A stretch of DNA of 64,000 nucleotides, from NCBI GenBank assembly GCA_021904315.1, contig CM038908.1, positions 20,170,501 to 20,234,500 of the forward strand, given 5' to 3'. The notes beneath the pieces were generated by a model. That model made no database searches. It was not told the origin of the DNA and saw only the letters and a program-made list of their open reading frames with translations. The stretch comes from Sphagnum magellanicum. Taxonomy: Eukaryota > Streptophyta > Sphagnopsida > Sphagnales > Sphagnaceae. Positions 30,001 through 39,986 of this stretch are shown piece after piece. Each line of letters opens with the position of its first letter. The stretch's first letter is position 1. A program made the position numbers and the translations under genes.

Positions 30001-31610
30001 AGTGCCACCACCTCCTCCTAGGCCTTCTCAGCCTCCACCTCCCGGTACAGCAAGAGAAGAAGTTTCATCTGCAACTATACCGCCAGGAATGGATGAAGAG
30101 AGGGCAACTGTCCTGACTGAAATTGGTGAAGCTGGAGGAAGTCTACAGCAAGGACCTCCTTTCTCTCGTCATTATGTGAGTTTTTTTTTGTTTGGGCTTT
30201 TTATTCTTCTCATTCAGTATGTACCATGTGGTTACTTAAGGTGAATTCCAAAGAGCCATCCCTTGTTCTTAGCCTCACCTTTTTGTTGTGGTGATATTGT
30301 GTTACCCTTGATCACCCCTGTCATGCACATGGTTCTGGTGTGCTAATGCTGGAAGAGATTCTATAAGCTTATAGCATGCAGCTGAAACTGGGATATGCCT
30401 TGTCTTTTCTTGTTAGCAGGTTCAAGGGCAGATTTTACCTCCCCCTCCAAGGGGCCAAGTCACAGCCATGTCACAAGAGGAGACAAAGCAAGAGATTGAA
30501 GAGGATGAACCTTCCAAGTCCATAGACCCTGGACTTCAACAAATTCTCCCACCTCCCCCTCCTATGCGACCTCCTGTGGGCCCTCCACCAACCAGGCCCC
30601 CAGTCTTGATCATGCGTCCACCTTCAGGACCCACTCCTAAGAACCCATCTCTTTCAGAGGTCTCACCACCAGGTGTCACCTCCCGGATGCCACCTGTTCC
30701 TCCTGGCCTGCCACCCCCACCAGAGATGGGACCTTCCTCATCCCTTCCACTACCTCCTCCTCCTCCAAGGATGCCACAAGCAGGAATGCCCCCTTTGCCT
30801 GGACCTCCACCAGGCCCACCTCCTGTGAGGCTAGGCCCACCCCCATCTGGCCCACCACCTGTTATTCGACCTCCTGCACCAACAGGGATTCCTCCAATGG
30901 CACCTCCAGTTGAACCCCCTCCTCCCCCTCCTCCTTTGCCAAGGCAAATCCCCACTGGGACAGGACAAGAGGATTTGGGTAAAGCTGGGGGACTTGCAAA
31001 ACCTTTTTACATCAAGTCAGCTGTGGCAACTGTTGTCAAGAGGCCCCTGGCTCAACATACCCCAGAGCTCACTTCAATGGTAGACCCTCTTCTCACTATT
31101 TGTTTGTTGTACTCTAACTATGACACTATCCCTACAGTCTTTCCTCAGGCTCCTTACTGGTAGCAGTCCTTTCAGGTTGTAGTTGTGAAAGCACTTTTTG
31201 GATTCATTGAGTCAGGTTTCCTTGACATGGAGCTGAGAAAGTACTATGACATGTTTTTATTGCAGAGCCTCCCTGTAGTGGAGGAGTTGTCATAAATTGA
31301 AGTTTTGAAAGTCATTAGAATGGATAAGACGTGTTTCAGGCATTTCTTTGTTGTGAAACAGGTTCCAGCATCAGTTCGTGTCCGGAGAGAAAATGCTCCA
31401 AAGCTGAAACCAAAGACATCCACATCAACAGGAACATCAACAGCTGCAGCAACAGCTGCTCCTGTTGTACCTACCCCATTTGTAAGGTTGCCTGCCACCA
31501 CCACATCAACGAAGCCCCCAAGCATGGAGGATTCATACTCAGCATTTTTGGAGGACATGAAAGCTTTGGGTGCATTTGAGGAAGGGGATGCAGCAAGCAC
31601 TTTTGCATGA
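27052..31610 (+). CDS. WBP11-type proline-rich splicing protein, nine exons
   Basis: WBP11 (also Npw38BP/SNP70) proteins are nuclear, bind WW-domain partners through proline-rich segments and work with the spliceosome. Exons: 27052-27132, 27340-27433, 28298-28383, 28625-28674, 28897-28966, 29406-29487, 29733-30175, 30420-31079 and 31362-31610, giving 604 aa. The N-terminus [20 protein letters not shown] and the following Lys/Arg-rich coiled region ([20 protein letters not shown]) are the family signature (Wbp11 domain, residues 1 to about 75). Next come [20 protein letters not shown], then long proline runs with [16 protein letters not shown] and PPRPSQ motifs (residues about 190-460). The C-terminus has [20 protein letters not shown] and ends [18 protein letters not shown], both typical of plant members. 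Exon 8 could start at 30417 instead, adding one Gln. Antisense frames over the proline runs are shadows. Confidence 0.93.
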
Positions 31611-33309
31611 GCTCAACATTTATTCTCCTTTTAACACAGCAAAATGTATTTCTATTCCTTTCTCCTGTTGTGTTTTTCTCGGGTTACTGAAAGTTAGTGC
31701 AGTTGCATTTGAGGGGTCTGGTTTGAGAAGACAGATTGGTCTCAAGGAAGAGGAAATTTGGGGATGAAAAGTGTGTCCTTGGGAGGAAAAAAGAAGTGTT
31801 CCATGTGAGGTGGTGGGAGTACAAACATCAAAGTCAAAAATAAAGAGTTCCTGAGGTGATCAGTTCCACCCTCTCGATATCTCAATCATTTGCTCTTGTC
31901 AAGTGTTACATTTTGCTTTCTGATGCAAGAAGTCTTATGAAGTAGTAGGTTTTGTGTAATTTGTGTCTTAATTTGCTACCGATGTTTCTTTTTCAAAATT
32001 TTGACTTTGCATAAGTAATGAGCATTTCTCTTATTAGTAAATGGTTAGAAGTTTTAGGAGCATGTCTAAACCAAAAAAAAAAACAAATAAAAGTTTGCTA
32101 TCAAACCCAAATTTGAGTTGAAGTGTGGCAATTTTTTTAAAATTTCAATATTTGATGAAAAATAACCCAAAAAACAGGGAATATGTGACATTTTAACATT
32201 TTTTTTTCCCCATTTGTGTGAAATTTTGTAACAAGAAGAAAGTTGGTTCTCACATAAAACTCGTAGATAAATTTTCTACTATATAAATTAATTTAATAAT
32301 TTTTTTCCTATTCTAGTATTGTGTGTGTGTGTTCTATTTTAGAATTGATCAGTTGAATGATCAATGATCTGTTTTACTTGGACCTAAGGGCAGTTTTTTT
32401 TCCCCAACAATTTTGCAGTTTTTTGACCAAAAAATTGGGAACATATTTTTTTTCTAGTGTAAATAAGACTAAAATTTCTATTTTTTGGAAATTTTTCATT
32501 AAAATTTCAAATATCACAAAATTGGAAAAAAAAAACCCGGCCTAGGAGTTGAGGACATTTTCTTTTATTGTATCCTTTGTGGGTTTTCCTTTTGTGTACT
32601 GTGCATGGGGTCTCATCATCAGTGTCTTTTAAAAATTTAACTTAAGTTTTTCAATTTTGTGATGTAGCTGAGGTGGTGGTGACATTTGTAAGCAAATTTA
32701 GCCAAATTTGGCTATTAAAAAAATGAGAGGAAAAAAATCCTTATCTACTTTTGGGTACCTACTTGAACCATGCATAGAAATTTGGCAGTTTAAAAGACTC
32801 TTAAATAAAATTTTCTCAAATTTTGGTAATTTTCAAAAAATCAATGAGTTCCCAATATAAAATTTCAGAAATTTGACAACAGGGTGAAATTTTGCACAAA
32901 ACAAAAATGCTGCTCCTTGTATTCAAGGTTTATGAACGTGCTTTTACTTCCTTCACTTGCTCGCAACATATAATTTCTTTTCGTATAAATGGTAGTTTGT
33001 TCCATGGCAACTGGGACACAGTTTAGTGTTATACACATGGTTTATTCTTTTTCAATTTTATGATATCAAAAGTTTGGTGAATTTTTCTAACAAAATAGAA
33101 AAAATTAGTCAAATTTAGACTACAAACACAAAAAAATTCCCAACACTTATGTCAAAAAAATGACACAAATTGTCCAAAAAAAAACACACTGTTATAACAC
33201 AAAGGTTCCTCTGTGAAAACAGGGTCGAAAACACCGACACTTGTGTGTGGTCTTGTTCAGAAAAGTCCAAACAACCCTCTTTTCAACTCCTCTGGAAAAA
33301 CTAGTGTTG
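31611..33309. other. AT-rich intergenic stretch
   Basis: The first 250 bases are probably the 3' UTR of the WBP11 gene. The rest is rich in AAATTTTG/CAAAATTT words without a gene. One weak mini-element at 32391-32459 is listed separately. Confidence 0.45.
32391..32459. mobile_element. Decayed relative of the 69-bp mini-element at 48327
   Basis: The stretch begins CAGTTTTTTTTCCCC, contains TTTTTTGACCAAAAAATTGG and ends TTTTTCTAGTG. The element at 48327-48395 has the same order (CAGTGTTTTTC, TTTTTTGACAAAAAAATTGG, AAACACTG) and the same length. Ends and target duplication are degraded here. Confidence 0.35.
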
Positions 33310-33661
33310 GGTGCGCACCCACCCACTGTCGAAGTCAGAATTATCAATTCTGGTTCCTGTAAGTAAGAATTGAACAGGAATTGGAACCGTAACTATAATC
33401 GGATTCAAATTTTAATTAAAAAAGATTGAATAGAACTGGAACTGAAATACATGTCTTTGAAAAGACACAGGACTACAACTGGGATTAACCAGAGGTTACC
33501 TGGCAGTTAAAGGCTGGTTCCACTTCAAGTTAGTACGAACTGGATTGCAATTGGGTCTGATTTTCAGAACTGGAATTGGAATTTACGTTTTTGGGTAACA
33601 ACAGGGTCAACTGGCTATCCGATTCCATTTATGTGTGGAACTGGAACTGAGAGCCTTCTAA
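33310..33661. repeat. Degenerate GGAACTGGAATTG repeat, interrupted by a Helitron
   Basis: Words such as GGAACTGGAACTG and GGAATTGGAACCG recur without a strict period. The same tract resumes at 34621-34660 (ggactggaactggaactg) after the Helitron candidate, so the two parts were once joined. Related wording occurs at 40020-40160. Confidence 0.6.
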
Positions 33662-34619
33662 TCTTATATATAAATTCACTTGTCTGTCCGTCTGTGACGG
33701 TGCGCCAGCACGGGCGGGCCGGGCACGGGCGAGGTTCAGGTTCATCCACAACAGTGGATGGATGGTGCGCTGGTGGGTGCTGAATCACTCTGGCCGAGTG
33801 TGATCCGATGGAAACCGGTGTTCAGGCATCCAGTGGATGGATGGTGCGCCGGCGGGTGCTGAATCACTCTGGCCCAGTGTGGAAACCGGTGTTTAGCAGC
33901 AGAGCTACAAGCTACCTTCCCTAATCAATAGGTATGTAGTACACATGTGATGTAGTAGGTACCTACTAGCCCACCTTACTTAACCCCCCCTCTCCCCCCC
34001 CCCCCCCCAACAACCGTGGCACCTAACCCTAACCACAGTTGTTGGTAATTCACTCATTTTCCAACCTTTGGGGACCTTCATTCTGCAGGTCTCGCTGATT
34101 TTTCTTCGTTAGTGAATTTTCGTTATTTTATGGGGAAAAAACAAATTGGAGAAAAACTTGGAAAACATAGTGTTTTTCAGTGTAAAGTAATTTTTTCCAG
34201 CAAATATTTATCACTTTAGGGGAAATTGACCAACTGAAAATAATACACTAGCTAAGTCTTATATTTTGAGGTCATTTCTTTTTCTTTTATAATTTTAACC
34301 TATTGTTCTCCCAATGTCCAATATTATTCAAGAAGGAATTTATGGAGATGAAAAAATAAAATAAAAATTCAAAACCCATTGTTATCTGTCGAGGTCCTGA
34401 AACCCAGGTCCTGAGAGTGAAACCCAGTGCCCGTTTATCGAGGTCCTGAAATCCAGGTCCTGAGAGTGAAACTCAGTGCCCGTTTATCGAGGTCCTGAAA
34501 CCCAGGTCCTGAGAGCCAAATACCGAGGTCCTGAAACCCAATGTCCTGAGAGCCAAATGCAGCAACGCGGGCTTGCAGGCAGGCGCGGATTGTGTCCGAC
34601 CGTCACGGGTACCCACTAG
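33662..34619 (+). mobile_element. Non-autonomous Helitron, 958 bp
   Basis: The 5' end is A|TCTTATATATAAATTC followed by TTGTCTGTCCGTCTGTGACGG; the 3' end is GGGTACCCACTAG|T. A short stem CGGA-TTGTG-TCCG (34586-34598) lies 17 bases before the terminal CTAG. TC start, hairpin, CTAG end and an A/T insertion point match Helitrons. GTGACGG near the 5' end is repeated as its complement CCGTCAC near the 3' end. Flanking GGAACTGG repeats on both sides show an interrupted site. Inside are a 79-bp duplication (copies at 33752 and 33831), a C-run (about 33987-34008) and a 49-bp minisatellite. There is no coding capacity. Confidence 0.7.
34389..34558 (+). repeat. 49-bp minisatellite inside the Helitron
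   Basis: Units begin TCGAGGTCCTGAAAYCCAGG at 34389, 34438 and 34487 (period 49, very similar), followed by a shortened 36-bp unit and a partial one starting near 34523. The word GGTCCTGA occurs twice in each unit, suggesting an older half-unit duplication. Confidence 0.9.
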
Positions 34620-35059
34620 TTTACATTATAGGACTGGAACTGGAACTGATTGTTTGTTGGCAGGGAAAAAATCACCATTTTTTTGAATTAATTAAATTTT
34701 TTTGCCCACATTTCTTCTTGGATTTTAGATGGGGGAGCATTTTTTGTACCAGCTTTTAAGCTTTTTGGACCTGTCGCCATTTATTGCTTAAATCCCTTTT
34801 AGGACGTGCATATATGACACAACCTTAGAAATTTGAGAAAAAAAGACACTGCCCCAACACTAAAAAATACCAAAAAAGAAAAGAAAATTGAACACAGGAG
34901 GCACTTTGCTGTGTTGGTCTGGTTAGGGTCATTTGCTGGTGTCAATATTGTTTTCAAATACCAGACCAGCAATCTTAGCTTCATACCAGTACCTGGTGTT
35001 GGATATCAACTTCCTACCAAGTTACTTTTACCAAGTTATAGTTACTTAAGATATTATAT

Positions 35060-35121
35060 ATATTAAAAGACATCGGGATGACAAATGAAGCCGCCCCTGA
35101 GCCCGCCCATCCCGTCATCCG
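35060..35121 (+). repeat. Left arm of a 62-bp inverted repeat pair
   Basis: This segment (starting ATATTAAAAGACATCGGGAT, ending CATCCCGTCATCCG) matches the reverse complement of 39707-39768 at 58 of 62 positions. It is followed by GTCC/CCGTC words like those at Helitron heads in this window. The pair brackets the Helitron pseudogene. Confidence 0.85.
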
Positions 35122-35643
35122 TCCCCGTCGTCCCTCTGTCCATCCGTCTGGACGATGTTGTCGGCTGCACACCATCCGTTAACTGAGTCTGGCTGGCACT
35201 GCAGCTTTCTGCCGACCAAGATAGGGAACCAGGAATGGCCCTCATCATCATCATCACCACCACCAGCACCACCTACTGGGAGAGTGCATAAGGATTTAGA
35301 GGTTGGGTCCCAGCAAGACGGAGGGGCAGTGGCGGACCAGGGACGAAGTAGGCTGAGTGCGTGCGTTGTAGACGACTTTCTATTCAAAAGAAATCGCTGA
35401 TTTCCACCAGCCACAGATTCGAGAACGATCGCCTCTAACCAGACATTCACCGTGAAAACGGGGGTGACATACGGAAACGAAAAAAAGTGCGGTCTAACGG
35501 GGACACGAGCTGCTTTGCGAAACGTACTTTGTTTTTGTGGTGACGCATCATCACAAACAGAGACACGTTCGTCGTATCGTCGCAGAAGGAAGAGGAACCT
35601 CAAATTTGGCATCAGATTCAGATACGCGTCGGATTCTTCCACT

Positions 35644-38600
35644 TTACCATCTCAGAGCTATATTTTTGGGGGCTAGAATGCTGCGTTGCATAAGGTACAT
35701 GGCATCTCCAGAATGGCACTGGTGATCCGGATAGATCGTTCGGATTAATCCTCTTAAGCTACTATCTTCTGCATTGTCTGCATCTATGGTCAATGAATGT
35801 TGATCATAAGCCAACTCTTCTTGGACCAATCGATTTCCTCCATGAACAGAAGGGATGTAATTAGACTTGGGAAGCGTTGGAAAATCTTCCAGGCGGTGTC
35901 CGTTGCGCATGAGAACTTGATCGATCTCATATAATGCACGATCCTTTAACACATCTTCAAAAAGCGTAACAGTTGGATCATCACGCTCGTAACGTGTCAT
36001 TGCTTCAATGTCATCGCTCAAAGACTCCCAATGTGCATCCCATAGTTGTCTAGGATTCGTGACCTCACAAAACATTAACATTGAGGCAAACATGTCACGC
36101 AATTGTCATCCTGAGGCCCAAACACTGGCTTCTTCCAAGGCTTGATGCCATTCATTATCATCTGCAAGCAAACCCATTGCAATGCATGCATCTTTGAATG
36201 TGTCATGCGTTGTGGCATCCACTGTCCGCAAATGCTCGTAGGATGTGGCACCTTTGACGCAATTCAGTAGCATTCGTAAATAATAACGTTCATCCGATGT
36301 CAGCAGTGCATAATACGTGCGACCAATGGCAAAGCCTTTCTTGCGCATTGTCCATCGCTTCAACTTCCGATTCCACACCCATTGCTGAGGGAATTGATCG
36401 AACGTAAGGCTTCGTGCAGCTTCCGATTTTTGGTTTGTTTTGAACCATTCTGTGAGCATCGTTCTGGAAATGGCTGACCGTGCTACCACTTCCTGCACAT
36501 CGTCGTCATCGTCAAACAACACCATTTGTTGATTGGGCAAATGGTATTGCAAACGCTCAACGGCAGGAAACCACTCATGCATATCAAACTTGAAGATGCG
36601 CCACGCTGCTTCAGATGCAGATACATAGCGACAATCAAGATATTTTTTGATTTCATCGGCTTCAACCACATTCCCTTTAATGGCATTGTCACTCTGGCAC
36701 GAGATCTCAACAGTTGCACGATCATGTCCTTTATATACGTACTTGAATAGATACTTGACTGCACGAATGTTGTTGCAGACCTCAACGTTGATGTGTGCAT
36801 CGTACTTGGTTGATAAATAGACATTGTGCGGTACCACCCAACGATTGTCCAATTCAATGCCATGAACCAAAAGTGTGTGCCCCGTATCTCTGCGCTGATA
36901 AATAGGATATCCGTGTACATCCATCACCGTCTCGGATTGGAACTTGCGTGGATATTGTTTTTTGCATTTGCCTTCTTCCATGCAGGGGCCATTTGGAAAC
37001 GTAACTCCACATGGACCATGCATCATGCATCTGGCAACCGTCTCGTGGGCCAACCTGTTTGTTTCTAGATTCGGAAGTTCAGCATTGATCATGCGGTTTA
37101 CATCCTCGACCGTGTGTGGCTTGCAGTCTTCAGCAAAGAAGATGAGAATGTGTGCATGCGGCAGCCCATGCTTTTGAAATTCAATGACATAGATTCCTGC
37201 AATCGTGCGTCCCAGAATATGCTTCTTGTGAATGTCATTGATCAACTCCTTCAGCTTGATTTTGAACATTTGGGTTACCAAATCCAGTCGATCTTGAGGC
37301 TGCTGTCCGAGCAGTAACGCTCTCTTGATCTCAAGCCATTAGGGATTGCAAGTGAATGTAACAAATGCATCTGGGCAGCGGGCCCATCTGCATATTGCCA
37401 TGGCATCTTGATAATTCTGAACCATGTGACGTGGACCTACTGTGAAAGAAAATGGCAGAATGATCCTTTGTCCGATGGCAGTAGCGTTATTGTCACCTGC
37501 AGCGATGGCGTCCTAAAGGCCTTGATAAAGATCCACACGAAGTTTTTTTTGATTCAGACACAGATACTTCAAGCGGCTTTGTTCGATAGCTACATAAGCG
37601 TCCACAATGTATTGATGCCTCAATCGATCACCTTGAAGCAACGCAATGCCATCAGTGTCTCGATGTTGAAGTCGATAACCGTAAAATTCGGCCATTGTCA
37701 CATTGCAATGCTTTATTTGAAGCTTAACTTTTTCCACATGGTTTTCATCCAAATCTGCATCAGTAATAACACCATTGAGCGGAATATTCGGATGCCATCC
37801 ATCCTCACCGTAAGGAAATAGCAACAGATAATGTAGAGCCATGTATCCCACATGTAGTTCGGAAATGCGTTGACACGGGCCAGCTTGCTGAGCAATGATG
37901 ACGTCACGTTTGTCTACAGCCTCAGAACCATCCCCTACCAATGATGCAGCAACTTCATCGGTCGTTGGCACATTATATCGGCGGGCATCCTTTGTTCAAG
38001 AGGCAATGAGACGTAATTTCAGATCCATGGGAGCACATTCTGTTGCTATCATATCCCTTGCCATTTTGAACACTTTAACATAAGGATTGACATTGTACAT
38101 CATGGTTAACAATCGATCCAACGTCGTTGGATCAAGCGATGGCATAACGGCATGGCGGTTTTGATGTTCGCATTTCGTATCATGAATGTACAGCTGTGCA
38201 AACTGTGGACGTTGTCCTTCGGCAGGACATAAGGATCCAATTTTGTGATAAAGCTCACCTTGGATGCGAAAGGAGTACGGTCCAAGGCTTCTTGTTACCG
38301 ATTCATCAACTTTGGCACTGAGTGAAGTGAATGCCAACACTGAATTGTACATGCGAATCTGATCTCGAAATTTGACGGCATTGGCATCTTTGTTGGTTAA
38401 AAGAACTTCTAGCTCTTGCGGTGTTGCAGGAAGACTAGGCAACAGAACTTTGCCATTCTCGCAACACAGAAAAAATTGTGGGTTGTTGTAGCTCGACTTT
38501 GCCAATCGTTATTTGATCCACATTTTTGCGTTGCAGAATGCACATATTGTGTCCATTTCTCCACAATCCCATCGTCCCGGGGCTGACGCGTCTTCGTCTC

Positions 38601-38966
38601 CAAATAATTGTAATGCATCATTGACAAGAGAAGGTTGTGCACGTGCTGTCGCTTGTTGTACGGTTTGTTGTTCTTGACATAGACGATTATTTCGCTCTTG
38701 CGATGTTTCGGATGGCTCGGTCGACTTTGTACATTGCTTGGCACGTCATTTTCTCTGTAGGCGACTGTGACGTTCATGTGCAGATTCTGACGTGTCTTGA
38801 TTGAATTCTGCTGGAACATCAATATGTGGAACATGATTTCCAAAGAGTCAATTTGCTCGTCATTCTGCTGAGCTTTTAGGTGCTGTTGAAGGGCTGCCAA
38901 AGCAGCCAAAGCACTACCATGCTGCGCAATGAGTGCACACATACGTTCTTGTATGTCTTCAGACAT
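35644..38966 (-). pseudogene. Helitron replicase (Rep) with helicase core deleted
   Basis: Intact Helitrons encode a HUH endonuclease joined to a PIF1-type helicase and move by rolling-circle replication. Here one reading frame can be followed on the - strand from about 38850 to 35644. It carries, in order, a Helitron N-terminal zinc-finger-like region (GEMDTICAFCNAKMW, SSYNNPQFFLCCENGKV), RISELHVGYMALHYLLLFPY, LRHQYIVDAYVAIEQSRLKY, the HUH motif EFQKHGLPHAHILIF, and the two-tyrosine motif AVKYLFKYVYKGHD. In-frame stops interrupt it near 38746, 38508, 37996, 37513, 37339 and 36106; at 37996 and about 38746 TGA replaces an expected CGA. The ATG at 38966 opens a Gln-rich frame that shifts near 38850. 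After RLVQEELAYDQHSL (about 35,810) the frame jumps to LRGLIRTIYPD and RSILAPKN, which belong near the helicase C-terminus, so the Walker motifs are missing. Not functional. Confidence 0.85.
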
Positions 38967-39706
38967 TGTGGAGAATATATGTTAAGTTTGTTGCTGATAT
39001 TGATATCAAAATCTTGGGGGGGGAGGGGTCTCTCCTGCACTCTTGTCTGCTGGTGCTGTGTGTGTATGTATACCTTTAATGGTGTATTTGTTGCCCTGCC
39101 TGTTAGCCAGACTGTTTGTTTTTTTTGGCTTCAAACTCACCCTGTTACGATTAGTCTCCCCCTTGTTTACACAAAACACTCCTTATGGTGTGACCATAGA
39201 AACTGGGTCAAACTTATCCAAATATATCTCCATGGATAGCCTCATCCTAGCCCACATCAATAACACGAAAACACGGTCAGCTTTTTCGTAGAAAAAAGGA
39301 ATTAAAAATTGAAAGATTGAAAAAGAAGTGTTTTTGAGGGGAAAATTAGTAAATAGTAATACTATTGTAAAATTTGGATCACATAAGGTATCAATCTTTT
39401 CTCAGTTTCATCCCTAGTTGAATGCTAAATGTACTTTTTTGCAGGTATTTTAAAAATCTCACCCTGTGTATGACCAAACTCAGGTTTTTGGTGGTGCTGT
39501 GTTTTTCTTACTTTACAGATAATTCTAATGTTGCAAAACAAAGCTAATAATGGACGGGTCTTCTAGGGTCTGCCTGACCTAAGGGCTGTGCAAAATCCAG
39601 CTGCCCATCTCTGGTAATGCACAATTATCATGAAAACCATTAAGTTACAGAATGTGCCAGCAGGTATGTGCCCATTTTGCTGCCCGTTCAGAAAATTTGG
39701 ACAGGG
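38967..39706. other. Non-coding stretch between Helitron ORF and inverted repeat
   Basis: Probably the 5' part of the Helitron on the - strand. I see only low-complexity frames. Confidence 0.4.
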
Positions 39707-39768
39707 CGGATGACGGGATGGGCGGCTTCAGGGGCGGCTTCATTTGTCATCCCCACGTCTTTTAATAT
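39707..39768 (-). repeat. Right arm of the 62-bp inverted repeat pair
   Basis: Inverted partner of 35060-35121 (58 of 62 positions). Read on the - strand it lies at the place expected for the 5' head of the Helitron whose replicase is encoded leftwards. Confidence 0.85.
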
Positions 39769-39770
39769 CC

Positions 39771-39953
39771 CAGGGGTGATGGATGGCTCAGTGGTATAGC
39801 CCCAATTTAATGGCTTCAGCCCCTTGTCTGGGACCTTGGGACCTCAAAAAAGGTTCGGTTTTCAGCCCACTGGTGAAAGCCCTGCCGGCCCTCTGCCACC
39901 AAGCTTGACTTGGGATGCCAACAGCTCTTCAGTCGGGTCAGCTGTTATCCTCC

Positions 39954-39985
<32 letters not shown>

Positions 39986-39986
39986 A
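39771..39986 (+). mobile_element. tRNA-related SINE candidate with AAT tail
   Basis: TGGCTCAGTGG at 39784-39794 fits the polymerase III A-box consensus (TGGCNNAGTGG) exactly, and GGTTCGGTTTT at 39852-39862 is a weaker B box. About 95 bases of non-tRNA body follow, then an (AAT)n/(AAAT)n tail at 39955-39986. Head with internal promoter, body and simple tail is the layout of a plant SINE. The A-to-B distance is longer than in a normal tRNA and no target duplication was identified. Confidence 0.5.

Noticed and set aside
30536..30955. Glycine-rich 139-codon frame on the - strand
   Set aside because: It is the antisense of proline codons in WBP11 exon 8 and exists only because of that composition.
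38409..38700. Continuation of the 38966 frame as a separate protein
   Set aside because: From about 38850 the conserved Helitron sequence is in another frame (GEMDTICAFCNAKMW), so the later part of this frame is a shadow.
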